Shown here: piece after piece, positions 1-5,772 of the stretch
Layout of the letters: each line of letters starts with the position of its first letter
Position numbering within the stretch: the stretch's first letter is position 1
NCBI GenBank assembly: GCA_003152555.1
Contig: PMAL01000193.1
Coordinates: 2,749 to 9,432 of the forward strand
DNA: 6,684 bases
Direction: 5' to 3'
Source of the DNA: Acidimicrobiaceae bacterium
GTDB taxonomy: Bacteria; Actinomycetota; Acidimicrobiia; Acidimicrobiales; RAAP-2
The notes under the pieces: generated by a model
Seen by the model: only the letters and a program-made list of their open reading frames with translations
Database searches by the model: none
What the model was told of the DNA's origin: nothing
Made by a program: the position numbers and the translations under genes

Positions 1-2
1 AC

Positions 3-638
3 CCGCACGAGCTGTCCGGCGGTCAGCGCCAGCGGGTCGCCCTGGCGCGCGCGATTGTCAACGAACCCGAAGTGCTACTGCTCGACGAACCGCTCGGCGC
101 GCTTGACCTCAAACTCCGACAAGAGATGCAGGTCGAGCTCAAGCGCATCCAGCGCCAGATCGGCATCACCTTCATCTACGTCACGCACGACCAGGAAGAG
201 GCGCTCACCATGAGCGACCGGCTGGCTGTCTTTCGTGACGGACAGATCGAGCAGGTCGGACCGCCGGCCTACGTGTACGAACGACCGGCGACAGAGTTTG
301 TCGCCTCCTTCGTCGGCACGTCCAACGTCATTGAAACCCCGACCGGCCGCGCGGTGCTGCGCCCCGAAAAGATTGAGCTCTCCGACGGGCCGGTGCCCGC
401 GGGTCGCCTCGGCGCGCGCGGACGCGTGGTCGACGTTGCCTACCTCGGCATGGTCACGCGCTTTACCGTCGAGCTCGACACCGGCAAGACCATGACCGCG
501 GTGCGACAGAATCGTTCCGGCGGCGCCGAGGACAACAAGCTCGCACCCCAGAGCGAAGTCACGGTTTCGTGGGACCTCGCCGACGCATTTGATCTCGCAA
601 CAAATGCCGTGCTGACGACCAGCACGGTGCAAGGGTAA
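3..638 (+). CDS. potA: Polyamine-type ABC transporter ATP-binding protein (PotA-like), 5' end outside window
   Basis: This is the cytoplasmic ATPase subunit that powers a binding-protein-dependent importer, probably for spermidine/putrescine or a related solute. The frame is open from base 3; 211 residues are visible. Seen in order: the ABC signature LSGGQ (visible residues 4-8), Walker B VLLLDEP (24-30), D-loop GALD (32-35) and switch histidine in YVTHD (about 62). After about residue 115 comes a TOBE-type regulatory segment starting near VLRPEKIEL. The Walker A and Q-loop must lie upstream, so roughly the first 130-140 residues are missing. The stop (636-638) is 10 nt before the binding-protein start, which places it in the same operon. 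Family assignment as a CUT/Pot-type importer ATPase is firm. Polyamine specificity rests on the neighbouring PotD/B/C-like genes and is inference. Confidence 0.9.
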   Translation, partial: PHELSGGQRQRVALARAIVNEPEVLLLDEPLGALDLKLRQEMQVELKRIQRQIGITFIYVTHDQEEALTMSDRLAVFRDGQIEQVGPPAYVYERPATEFVASFVGTSNVIETPTGRAVLRPEKIELSDGPVPAGRLGARGRVVDVAYLGMVTRFTVELDTGKTMTAVRQNRSGGAEDNKLAPQSEVTVSWDLADAFDLATNAVLTTSTVQG

Positions 639-644
639 AAGGAG
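638..644 (+). promoter_or_regulatory. Ribosome binding site of the substrate-binding protein gene
   Basis: AAAGGAG lies directly after the ATPase stop codon and ends 4 nt before the ATG at 649. It is the strongest Shine-Dalgarno match in the operon. This fits high expression of the binding protein, which is usually needed in excess over the membrane subunits. Confidence 0.75.
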
Positions 645-648
645 CATC

Positions 649-1827
649 ATGAAGAGTTCACGAATTCGCCGGTTGGCGAGTCTCAGCGCCGTGGCGTTGG
701 TGCTGGGTCTCTTGACGGCACCGGCGGCCTTCGCCGGATCAACGGCGGCGCCACCGACCCAGGGCATGAAGCCGCTGCAGTCGGTTGCCACGGGCGAGGG
801 TCACTTAAGTCTCATAGCCTGGGAGGGTTACGCGCAGCCCGAATGGGTGAAGCCCTTCACCGCGCTGACCGGGTGCAAGGTGTCGGTCAAGTACGCCGGG
901 TCCTCAAGTGAGATGGTCTCCTTGATGGCCAACGGCGGCGGTCAGTACGACCTGGTCTCCGCGTCGGGCGACGCCGACCTGCGTCTCATCTACGGTGGCG
1001 ACGTCAAGCCCATCAACATCAAGTTGATCCCGTCGTGGGATGAGTTCCGCACATTTTTGAAGGCGCCGCCCTTTAACACCATCAACGGCTACCACTACGG
1101 CATCAGCTACGAGTTCGGTCCCAACGTCCTGCTCTATTCGACCACGACGTTCCCCACGGCGCCCACCTCGTGGTCGGTGCTCTACAACCCGAAGTACAAG
1201 GGCAAGATCACGGTGCCGGACAACCCGATCCAGATCGCCGATGCGGCGCTCTACCTCTCCAAGATTAAGCCGGGTCTCAAGATCACCAATCCCTACGAGC
1301 TCACCCAGACGCAGTTCAACGACGCGGTCAGCCTGCTCAAGGAAGAGCACCCGCTCATCAAGAAGTACTGGGACTTGGCCAGCCAGGAGATCTCACTCTT
1401 CCAGAACGGCGAAGCGGTCGTGGGCGCGGCGTGGCCCTACCAGACCAACACCTTGATCGCGGCCGGCGCCAAAGTTGCCGACACCATCCCGAGCCAAGGT
1501 GCCACCGGATGGGCCGACACGTGGTTGCTCGCCACCCACGCGCCCGACCCCAACTGCGCCTACAAGTGGATGGCCTACGTCTCGACCCCCAAGATCCAGG
1601 CCGAGGAGGCTGACTACTTCGGTGAGACGCCCGCCAACACGCTGGCCTGTCCGATCATGAACACCATCCAAAAGGGATCGTGCGCGGCGTACCACGCCAA
1701 TGCCCCCGCGGCCTATTTCTCGACCATCAAGTTCTGGCAGACGCCGCTGGCGGCCTGCGGCAACGGCAAGAACGACTGCGTTGACTTCACGCAGTGGCAA
1801 CAGGCCTGGACGCAGATCACCGGATAA
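649..1827 (+). CDS. potD: Spermidine/putrescine-type ABC transporter substrate-binding protein
   Basis: Extracytoplasmic ligand receptor of the importer, 392 residues, PotD/PotF-like. Residues 1-29 form a signal peptide: basic MKSSRIRR, a hydrophobic core, and an APAAFA|G cleavage site after Ala29. There is no lipobox cysteine at the cleavage site, so it looks like a signal-peptidase-I substrate rather than a lipoprotein. Family-like stretches include WEGYAQPEW (58-66), YAGSSSEMVSLM (82-93), YGISYEFGPNVLLY (150-163), WADTWLLATHAPDPNCAYKW (288-307) and the C-terminal FWQTP...W..AWTQITG. There are six cysteines in the mature part (76, 303, 334, 345, 370, 377), which could form disulfides outside the cell. 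The start is fixed by the AAAGGAG site and the signal peptide. The permease gene follows 6 nt after the stop. The family is secure. The ligand is not provable from sequence; other polyamines or related amines are possible. Confidence 0.9.
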   Translation: MKSSRIRRLASLSAVALVLGLLTAPAAFAGSTAAPPTQGMKPLQSVATGEGHLSLIAWEGYAQPEWVKPFTALTGCKVSVKYAGSSSEMVSLMANGGGQYDLVSASGDADLRLIYGGDVKPINIKLIPSWDEFRTFLKAPPFNTINGYHYGISYEFGPNVLLYSTTTFPTAPTSWSVLYNPKYKGKITVPDNPIQIADAALYLSKIKPGLKITNPYELTQTQFNDAVSLLKEEHPLIKKYWDLASQEISLFQNGEAVVGAAWPYQTNTLIAAGAKVADTIPSQGATGWADTWLLATHAPDPNCAYKWMAYVSTPKIQAEEADYFGETPANTLACPIMNTIQKGSCAAYHANAPAAYFSTIKFWQTPLAACGNGKNDCVDFTQWQQAWTQITG

Positions 1828-1833
1828 GTCCCG

Positions 1834-2724
1834 GTGTCGGTAAGGGCAGGCTTTAGGCAGAAAGCCGGGGCGGCGCTGTGGCGCCGGCCCTGGCTGCGCG
1901 GCGCGCTCACGCTTTCGCCACCCCTGCTGTGGTTCCTGGTGATCTACCTCACCTCACTGGTCGTCATGCTGATTACCGCCTTCTTCAGCGTCAACTCGCT
2001 GACCGGCAACGTGGTCTACCAGTGGACCTGGTCCAATTTCAGCCAGATCTTCACCCAATCGGTCTACGGATCGATCATCCTGCGCACCTTATTGATGGCA
2101 ATTCTGGTGACGATTACCGATGCCCTGTTCGCACTGCCGTTTGCCTTCTACCTGGCCAAGGTGGCCGGACGGCGCTGGCGCCAGCTCCTTCTCTCCCTGC
2201 TACTCATGCCGCTCTGGGCCAGTTACCTCGCCAAGGTCTACGCCTGGATCAATATTCTCTCCAATAAGGGGGTGCTACCCGACCTGGAATCGCACCTGGG
2301 CCTGCCACTCACCCATATTGCCTATACCAATACGGCCATGTGGATTGTCTTCAGCTATCTCTGGCTGCCGTTCATGATCGTCCCTATATACGGGGCCTTC
2401 GAGCGCGTGCCCAACTCCCTGCTGGAGGCCTCATCGGACCTGGGTGCTGGCAGCTGGCAGACATTTCGCTGGGTAATCCTGCCCATGGTGCTGCCGGGCA
2501 TCGTCGCGGGCTCAATCTTCACCTTTTCGCTCACCCTGGGCGATTTCATCACGCCGCTCCTAATTGGGGGTTCGAGCAGCAATTTCATTGGCAACGCCAT
2601 CTACGACAGCGCCATTAATGGCGGAAATCTCCCCTTTGCCGCGGCTCTGGCCTTCGTGTCGATCGCCATCATGGCCGTCTACCTGCTCCTGGCCAAGTTC
2701 GCCGGCGCCTTCGAGGCCCTATGA
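1834..2724 (+). CDS. potB: Polyamine-type ABC transporter permease, PotB-like
   Basis: First membrane subunit of the importer, 296 residues. Hydrophobic segments at about 27-51, 80-107, 118-140, 165-189, 218-244 and 266-290 give the six-helix plan of this permease family. The cytoplasmic EAA loop that docks on the ATPase is visible at 198-217: EASSDLGAGSWQTFRWVILP, with the conserved E-A, G and I-LP positions. The start is GTG at 1834, 6 nt after the binding-protein stop, with only a weak GGAT-like site. The next in-frame start codons would cut into helix 1, so GTG is preferred and translation is probably coupled to the upstream gene. The stop overlaps the next permease start by ATGA. It pairs with the downstream permease as a heterodimer. 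Assignment to the PotB side rests on order and similarity by eye. Confidence 0.9.
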   Translation: MSVRAGFRQKAGAALWRRPWLRGALTLSPPLLWFLVIYLTSLVVMLITAFFSVNSLTGNVVYQWTWSNFSQIFTQSVYGSIILRTLLMAILVTITDALFALPFAFYLAKVAGRRWRQLLLSLLLMPLWASYLAKVYAWINILSNKGVLPDLESHLGLPLTHIAYTNTAMWIVFSYLWLPFMIVPIYGAFERVPNSLLEASSDLGAGSWQTFRWVILPMVLPGIVAGSIFTFSLTLGDFITPLLIGGSSSNFIGNAIYDSAINGGNLPFAAALAFVSIAIMAVYLLLAKFAGAFEAL

Positions 2725-3527
2725 AGCTCTCATTTCCCACCCGGATGGCGCTCGCGGTTTTGGCCGTGGCGGTCGTTCTCTTCCTCTTCGCCCCGCTGTT
2801 GGTCATCATTTACTTCGCGTTTGGCAAATCCAACGTCCAGACCTTCCCCATCCACCACTTCACGACCTACTGGTTCGGGGTTGCCTGGAACGACCCGGCG
2901 GTTCGCGGTGCCCTGTGGTTGAGCCTCAAGGCCGGTTTCTTCGCCACGGCCATCGCACTCATTTTGGGCACGTTGGTCGCTTTTGGAATCCACCGGTTCA
3001 AGTTTTTCGGCCGAGACACGATTTCCCTGCTCCTGGTGCTGCCCATTGCCCTGCCCGGCATTGTCACGGGACTAGCCCTGCAATCGGCCTTCAACCTGGC
3101 CGGAATCCCCTTTTCCCTCTACACCATCATCATTGGCCACGCCACCTTCTGCATCGTGGTGGTCTTTAATAACGTGATCGCTCGCCTGCGCCGCACCTCA
3201 ATGACCCTCATTGAGGCCTCCGCCGACCTGGGGGCGACTCCCCTGCAGACCTTTCGCCTCGTTACCATGCCCACGCTGTCAACCGCCATTGTGGCCGGAG
3301 CCCTGCTGGCCTTTGCTCTCAGTTTCGACGAGGTCATCGTCACCACCTTCACCGCCGGAGCCCAAAACACCCTGCCCCTGTGGATTTTTGGCGCCATCCG
3401 CCTCGGCCAGCAGTTGCCCGAGGTGAATGCCGTCGTAGTGGGCGTCATCGCGCTGACGATGGTGCCCATTGTGATCGCCGCCCGGATCTCTGGTGGCGAG
3501 GGTTTGGGCGGTTCCACTCGGCTGTAA
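2721..3527 (+). CDS. potC: Polyamine-type ABC transporter permease, PotC-like
   Basis: Second membrane subunit, 268 residues, a normal length for PotC-type permeases. It opens with a membrane helix at about 10-34 (ALAVLAVAVVLFLFAPLLVI) and has further hydrophobic segments at about 65-90, 100-120, 132-153, 187-210 and 235-255. The EAA docking loop is at 165-184 (EASADLGATPLQTFRLVTMP), matching the loop of the upstream permease in spacing and in the E-A and G positions. SFDEVIVTTF after the loop is typical of this subfamily. The ATG overlaps the upstream TGA by four bases (ATGA), indicating translational coupling and equal amounts of the two permeases. It is the last gene of the operon in the window. 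No strong hairpin-plus-T-run terminator follows the stop. Confidence 0.91.
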   Translation: MKLSFPTRMALAVLAVAVVLFLFAPLLVIIYFAFGKSNVQTFPIHHFTTYWFGVAWNDPAVRGALWLSLKAGFFATAIALILGTLVAFGIHRFKFFGRDTISLLLVLPIALPGIVTGLALQSAFNLAGIPFSLYTIIIGHATFCIVVVFNNVIARLRRTSMTLIEASADLGATPLQTFRLVTMPTLSTAIVAGALLAFALSFDEVIVTTFTAGAQNTLPLWIFGAIRLGQQLPEVNAVVVGVIALTMVPIVIAARISGGEGLGGSTRL

Positions 3528-3626
3528 CGGCCAAAATTCGGGACGACTCGGATGTAATTCGCCGTTCAACCCGCTCTCTCGAACAACCCAGTGTTTTCCC
3601 GCCTCGCAGATGATCACATAATGGAC
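3528..3626. other. Short intergenic stretch after the transporter operon
   Basis: No gene and no canonical terminator is visible. The only inverted repeat is AACGGC at 3526-3531 against GCCGTT at 3561-3566, with a 29-nt loop and no following T-run, which is weak. The sequence here does not match the junction blocks of the repeat array further right, so the array starts after about 3600. Confidence 0.5.
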
Positions 3627-3654
3627 GCGTTCGCCCCCACGAGGGATTATGTGT
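3627..3654 (+). repeat. Left copy of a 28-nt direct repeat bounding the array
   Basis: It begins GCGTTCGC and ends GAGGGATTATGTGT. It matches 5685-5712 at 25 of 28 positions by my reading. These two outer copies carry GGGATTATGTGT, whereas the three inner anchors carry GGGAAAATG. The ends of the array therefore resemble each other more than they resemble the middle. Confidence 0.75.
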
Positions 3655-3902
3655 GTCGCTCCCAAAGCCCTGGCAATAAGCCACAATCATTTCCGGGCCA
3701 TTTGAGAGTGGTACTCAGTCCAATAACTTCCCGCAGAACCACCACGACGGACAAATGCCCCGCCCTCAATTCACTTTCAGATTGCACAGCAGTTTCCCGG
3801 CGCCAACACGCTCAGAATTGCCGGCGTTGATATGGTCGGCGAAGGCCGGTCGCTACTCACTCCAGCTCGTAGATTCACTGACCGGGTTCGAGCACCGCGC
3901 AC

Positions 3903-3918
3903 CACGGCCTAGGCCGTG
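3903..3918. repeat. Perfect 16-bp palindrome in unit 1
   Basis: CACGGCCTAGGCCGTG is its own reverse complement. It is followed by ACCTGCGGCACTCACTTG, which recurs in unit 2 with few changes (ACCCGCGGCGCTCGCTTG). Related inverted repeats occur at the same place in units 2 and 3. Confidence 0.8.
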
Positions 3919-4090
3919 ACCTGCGGCACTCACTTGAGGACAGCTGTGGTTGCAGTGGCTGGTGCCACCCGTGGAAAAATCTAGGTTGACCTGGAGACCA
4001 GATTTGGAGAGTGAACGCCCGTTATGGAGTCAAAATCTCCGTTGACGCTGAGCACGCTCCCCCTAGACGGGCGCCATTCGGGCGCTGTAC

Positions 4091-4354
4091 CTACAGGTCA
4101 ATGATTACAGGCAAACTATCGCGAGGATATTTATTCCTCCGACAGCGCTTCCGGCGCCATGAGGGAAAATGCAATTCGTCCTTCCGGACCTCGCACGTGA
4201 GGCCGTTGCACTGGACTTGCCTACGTTTGCCGAGAATATCCAGTAAGTACCTCGGCCAACGAAAAATCTCCGATTTGCCCTCGATCTCGAGATCACTTCG
4301 AGCGGTGCTTGGAACAAGCGAAAAACGAGCAGCCCGCTCGGCAGTAGCTGAATG
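4091..4354 (-). pseudogene. Possible decayed minus-strand coding remnant, units 1-2
   Basis: On the minus strand one frame is open for 87 codons between stops at 4355-4357 and 4091-4093, but it has no plausible start codon and no ribosome binding site. It reads ...IFRWPRYLLDILGKRR... and later ELHFPSWRRKRC, ending in RDSLPVIIDL and a stop. The same peptides recur in the same register in the neighbouring units, where they are broken by stops. Many differences between copies are synonymous in this frame (TAC/TAT, TTA/TTG, TCA/TCG, CGC/CGG). That hints at past coding, but shared DNA ancestry alone would also give similar peptides. I recognise no family. Confidence 0.3.
4123..4139. repeat. Hairpin at the unit 1/2 junction
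   Basis: GAGGA-TATTTAT-TCCTC is a 5-bp stem with a 7-nt loop. It lies in the 60-nt spacer between ATGATT and the anchor of unit 2. Unit 4's junction has a shorter counterpart (GAGG...CCTC at about 5164-5179), and unit 3's junction has a much longer palindrome at this place. Confidence 0.5.
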
Positions 4355-4421
4355 TCAGCCAATACCAAGGGATGGGTCACTGGCTCTCGCCGTCATTTTG
4401 CCGGTGCCAACCACCGCTCGC

Positions 4422-4437
4422 CACGGCGTTCACCGTG
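4422..4437. repeat. Inverted repeat in unit 2
   Basis: CACGG-CGTTCA-CCGTG forms a 5-bp stem with a 6-nt loop. It lies at the same offset (about 269 nt from the anchor) as the perfect palindrome of unit 1 and the hairpin of unit 3. Confidence 0.65.
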
Positions 4438-4556
4438 ACCCGCGGCGCTCGCTTGCGCGGGGATCGGGAACGCGATGGCTGTCCTCGCCGGCGGAGAATC
4501 CCCGATGAGTGTCATACCAAATTCGACAGCCGATCACCCCAAAACGAAGCCCAAAA

Positions 4557-4766
4557 TTATGGCGCAGTTGAATAATCCTGCTCGAGCAGACCGACAATTG
4601 GCTGTGCAACCTTCAGACCAATGATTATCGGCAAATTATCACGAACGTGCTGACGTGCACGTGAGCACGTTCGGCGCCACGAGGGAAAATGCAAATCGCC
4701 GTTCCCGCCATCGTGTACGAACAGACTGCGTTGGCATTCACTTCGTGAACCGAAACTGGCCAGCAA
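4557..4766 (-). pseudogene. Possible decayed minus-strand coding remnant, units 2-3
   Basis: This minus-strand frame reads LLASFGSRSECQ..., then GDLHFPSWRRT and RDNLPIIIGLK. That is the same register as the remnant at 4091-4354: 22 residues separate the LL(D/A) motif from the histidine in both. A TAA at 4767-4769 replaces the tyrosine codon of RYLLD, so the frame is cut there. The only start is a TTG just after the stop, with no ribosome binding site. The 32-nt palindrome at 4642-4673 lies inside it. I treat it as a remnant, not a gene. Confidence 0.28.
4642..4673. repeat. 32-nt near-perfect palindrome at the unit 2/3 junction
   Basis: The arms CGAACGTGCT (4642-4651) and AGCACGTTCG (4664-4673) are exact reverse complements. 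Between them lies ACGTGCACGT, itself a perfect palindrome, flanked by one G on each side (the only mismatch pair). It occupies the 60-nt spacer before the anchor, where the other junctions carry different and shorter hairpins. Confidence 0.85.
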
Positions 4767-4941
4767 TTACCTCGACCAGGAGAAGCCGTACGAACCGCCC
4801 CGATCGCGACATGATTTCGACGGCAATTTCCGCGACGTGGAAGTTAAGAGACCCTTCGAACGCGCAACTGCGTGAGGGCGAAATCGAAGGGACGTGGCCA
4901 TCAATCGAAATATTTTTTGGTCGATACGCAATCTCCGCCAA

Positions 4942-4959
4942 TCACGGCGTTCGCCGTGA
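4942..4959. repeat. 18-nt inverted repeat in unit 3
   Basis: TCACGGCG-TT-CGCCGTGA is a perfect 8-bp inverted repeat; as RNA it would be a 7-bp stem closed by a GTTC loop. It lies at the same offset as the unit 1 and unit 2 palindromes. No T-run follows, so it is not a typical terminator. Confidence 0.8.
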
Positions 4960-5141
4960 CCTGCGGCGAGTCATCGAAAGAGACTCTCGCAACAGCGAAG
5001 AGCGCACACTGGTTAAGAATCACCGCCGGGCCTCTGAGCAAATTTGCAGGTAAATCGACCCGACACCGCACGTAACTTCCTCATTCGCTCAGGACATCGC
5101 GCTCGCACAGAGAGCCATTTAGGCGCTCTACCTACAAGTCA

Positions 5142-5160
5142 ATGATTGCAAGCAAATCAT
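5142..5160. repeat. Hairpin ATGATT-GCAAGCA-AATCAT at the unit 3/4 junction
   Basis: Six perfect base pairs enclose a 7-nt loop. The equivalent positions at 4101 and 4621 keep ATGATT and an imperfect partner (AACTAT, AATTAT). The copy at 5639 keeps ATGATTGCAAGCA but has lost the right arm. Confidence 0.55.
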
Positions 5161-5179
5161 CGCGAGGTTACTTTTCCTC

Positions 5180-5374
5180 TCAACAGCGCTTCCGCCGCCA
5201 TGAGGGAAAATGAAAATCACGCCAAGAACGAAGAACACTCACATTTCGTCGGCGTTCTTCACGTGGGTCGAGAAAATCCAGTAAATACCTGACCACGAAT
5301 CTCTCAACCGCGAAGCGATTTCGAGGGTTCCTTCGAGTACGCAATAACCGGAACCGTCCGATCTCGCGGCGCAT
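5180..5374 (-). pseudogene. Possible decayed minus-strand coding remnant, unit 4
   Basis: This minus-strand frame of 64 codons contains RFVVRYLLDFLDPREERRR and ends WRDFHFPSWRRKRC before TGA. RYLLD-F-L and HFPSWRRKRC match the remnant at 4091-4354, with a spacing one codon shorter (21 instead of 22 residues), meaning the indel keeps the frame. Beyond the TGA the same frame continues with further stops to RDDLLAIIDL, matching the C-terminal motif of the other copies. No ribosome binding site is seen before the ATG at 5374. It is a remnant, with no recognised family. Confidence 0.3.
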
Positions 5375-5698
5375 CGACGGGGTCGAAGTGACGCGTCAAC
5401 GGGTCTCGTGGTCGTAAGGCTCTGCCAATTACTTCCGAGTTCGCGAATCATCGTGACGCTCAGCGAGCCATCGAGGGCGACTCACGACAGAACCGAGAGG
5501 TGCGATGCGCGAACTTTGGAGGCGACGAATCTGACCCAATCTGATGATCGCGAGCCGTCGAGAGCGGTCAAATTTCCTTGCTTCGTGACCACATTTTTTT
5601 TGAACAACGAGAGGACTGCCAGGCAGGCGTAGAAGCCAATGATTGCAAGCAGATCCAAACCCACCCCTTTTTGCCGATAATTTTGCGTTCGCTCCGAT
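5202..5698. repeat. Array unit 4 (497 bp, shortened)
   Basis: Anchor GAGGGAAAATGAAAATCACG. CGAGAAAATCCAGTAAATACCT at 5269-5290 is the best partner of the unit 2 block. The counterpart of the central inverted repeat (about 5436-5475) has lost its left arm. The unit is about 23 nt shorter than the others; most of the loss lies in its first half. Its right end keeps CCAATGATTGCAAGCA and then joins the outer-type anchor. Confidence 0.7.
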
Positions 5699-5712
5699 GA
5701 GGGATTATGTGT
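5685..5712 (+). repeat. Right copy of the 28-nt direct repeat bounding the array
   Basis: It begins GCGTTCGCTCC and ends GAGGGATTATGTGT, and is the partner of 3627-3654, 2058 nt away. After it, similarity to the start of unit 1 continues weakly (GTGGTAATCA at 5748 against GTGGTACTCA at 3708, then TTCCCGC in both). A partial fifth unit thus ends near 5772. Confidence 0.7.
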
Positions 5713-5772
5713 TTGTCGGCCGTTATGGTACGTCGTGCAGAGTTTTGTGGTAATCATTGAGTTTTCCCGCGG

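Larger units (their letters stand above)
3641..4160. repeat. Array unit 1 (520 bp)
   Basis: The most diverged of the full units at its left end. It carries the outer-type anchor. AGTCCAATAACTTCCCG at 3717-3733 sits where the other units have CCAGTAAATACCT. It also contains a perfect 16-bp palindrome at 3903-3918. Its right end (4070-4160) closely resembles that of unit 3, including GGCGCTGTACCTACAGG against GGCGCTCTACCTACAAG. On the minus strand the frame holding HNPSW near the anchor is broken by TGA at 3715-3717. Confidence 0.7.
4161..4680. repeat. Array unit 2 (520 bp)
   Basis: Inner-type anchor GAGGGAAAATGCAA at 4161. CGAGAATATCCAGTAAGTACCT at 4231-4252 matches unit 4 closely and unit 3 more weakly. 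An inverted repeat lies at 4422-4437, followed by GACCCGCGGCGCTCGCTTG as in unit 1. An ORF on the plus strand (4011-4508) crosses the unit boundary, is not in the same frame in the next unit, and is not credible. Confidence 0.75.
4681..5201. repeat. Array unit 3 (521 bp)
   Basis: Anchor GAGGGAAAATGCAAATCGCC is nearly identical to unit 2's first 20 nt. It has CCAGCAATTACCTCGACC at 4760-4777 and the hairpin at 4942-4959 followed by CCTGCGGCGAGTCATCGAAAG. That follow-on block is echoed in unit 4 as CTCAGCGAGCCATCGAGGG. Its right end shares GGCGCTCTACCTACAAGTCAATGATT with unit 1's right end. Confidence 0.75.
3627..5772. repeat. Degenerate tandem array, about 520-bp period, four units plus a partial fifth
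   Basis: The anchor motif GAGGGA(A/T)(A/T)AT recurs at 3641, 4161, 4681, 5202 and 5699, so the intervals are 520, 520, 521 and 497 bp. ATGATT lies exactly 60 nt before four of these anchors (4101, 4621, 5142, 5639). A block like CCAGTAAATACCT lies about 80 nt after each anchor. A block around CACGGC..GCCGTGACCTGCGGC lies about 260-280 nt after it. Stretches between the blocks are strongly diverged, with few indels. No continuous plus-strand gene fits, and the period is not a multiple of three. Composition is visibly more AT-rich than in the flanking operon. Origin by tandem duplication is clear to the eye; function is unknown. Decayed minus-strand coding repeats are one reading. Confidence 0.8.

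Noticed and set aside
3279..3686. Minus-strand ORF with protein-like stretch HIIPRGGERVHYVIIC; other units read FPHGGGSAV in this frame
   Set aside because: It briefly recalls the PHGxGxAV start of small DUF2188-type proteins, but the match is a few residues, the rest does not fit, it is antisense to the end of potC, and substitutions in this frame are mostly non-synonymous.
3903..3918. Rho-independent terminator for the transporter operon
   Set aside because: The palindrome is about 375 nt after the last stop codon, is part of the repeat unit, and is not followed by a run of T.
4011..4508. Plus-strand ORF of 165 codons across units 1-2
   Set aside because: It crosses a repeat boundary, has no ribosome binding site or recognisable domain, and the repeated segment falls in a different frame in the next unit (plus-strand ORF 4655-5053).
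5102..5160. Degenerate tRNA on the minus strand (TTGTAGGTAGAGCGCC resembles a D-arm)
   Set aside because: There is no matching acceptor stem, anticodon arm or T-arm with GTTCGA at the right distance.
3600..5772. CRISPR array or integron cassette array
   Set aside because: The repeats are too long and diverged for CRISPR, with no constant short repeat and spacer. No attC-like core sites or cassette ORFs are visible; whole units, not only boundaries, are related.
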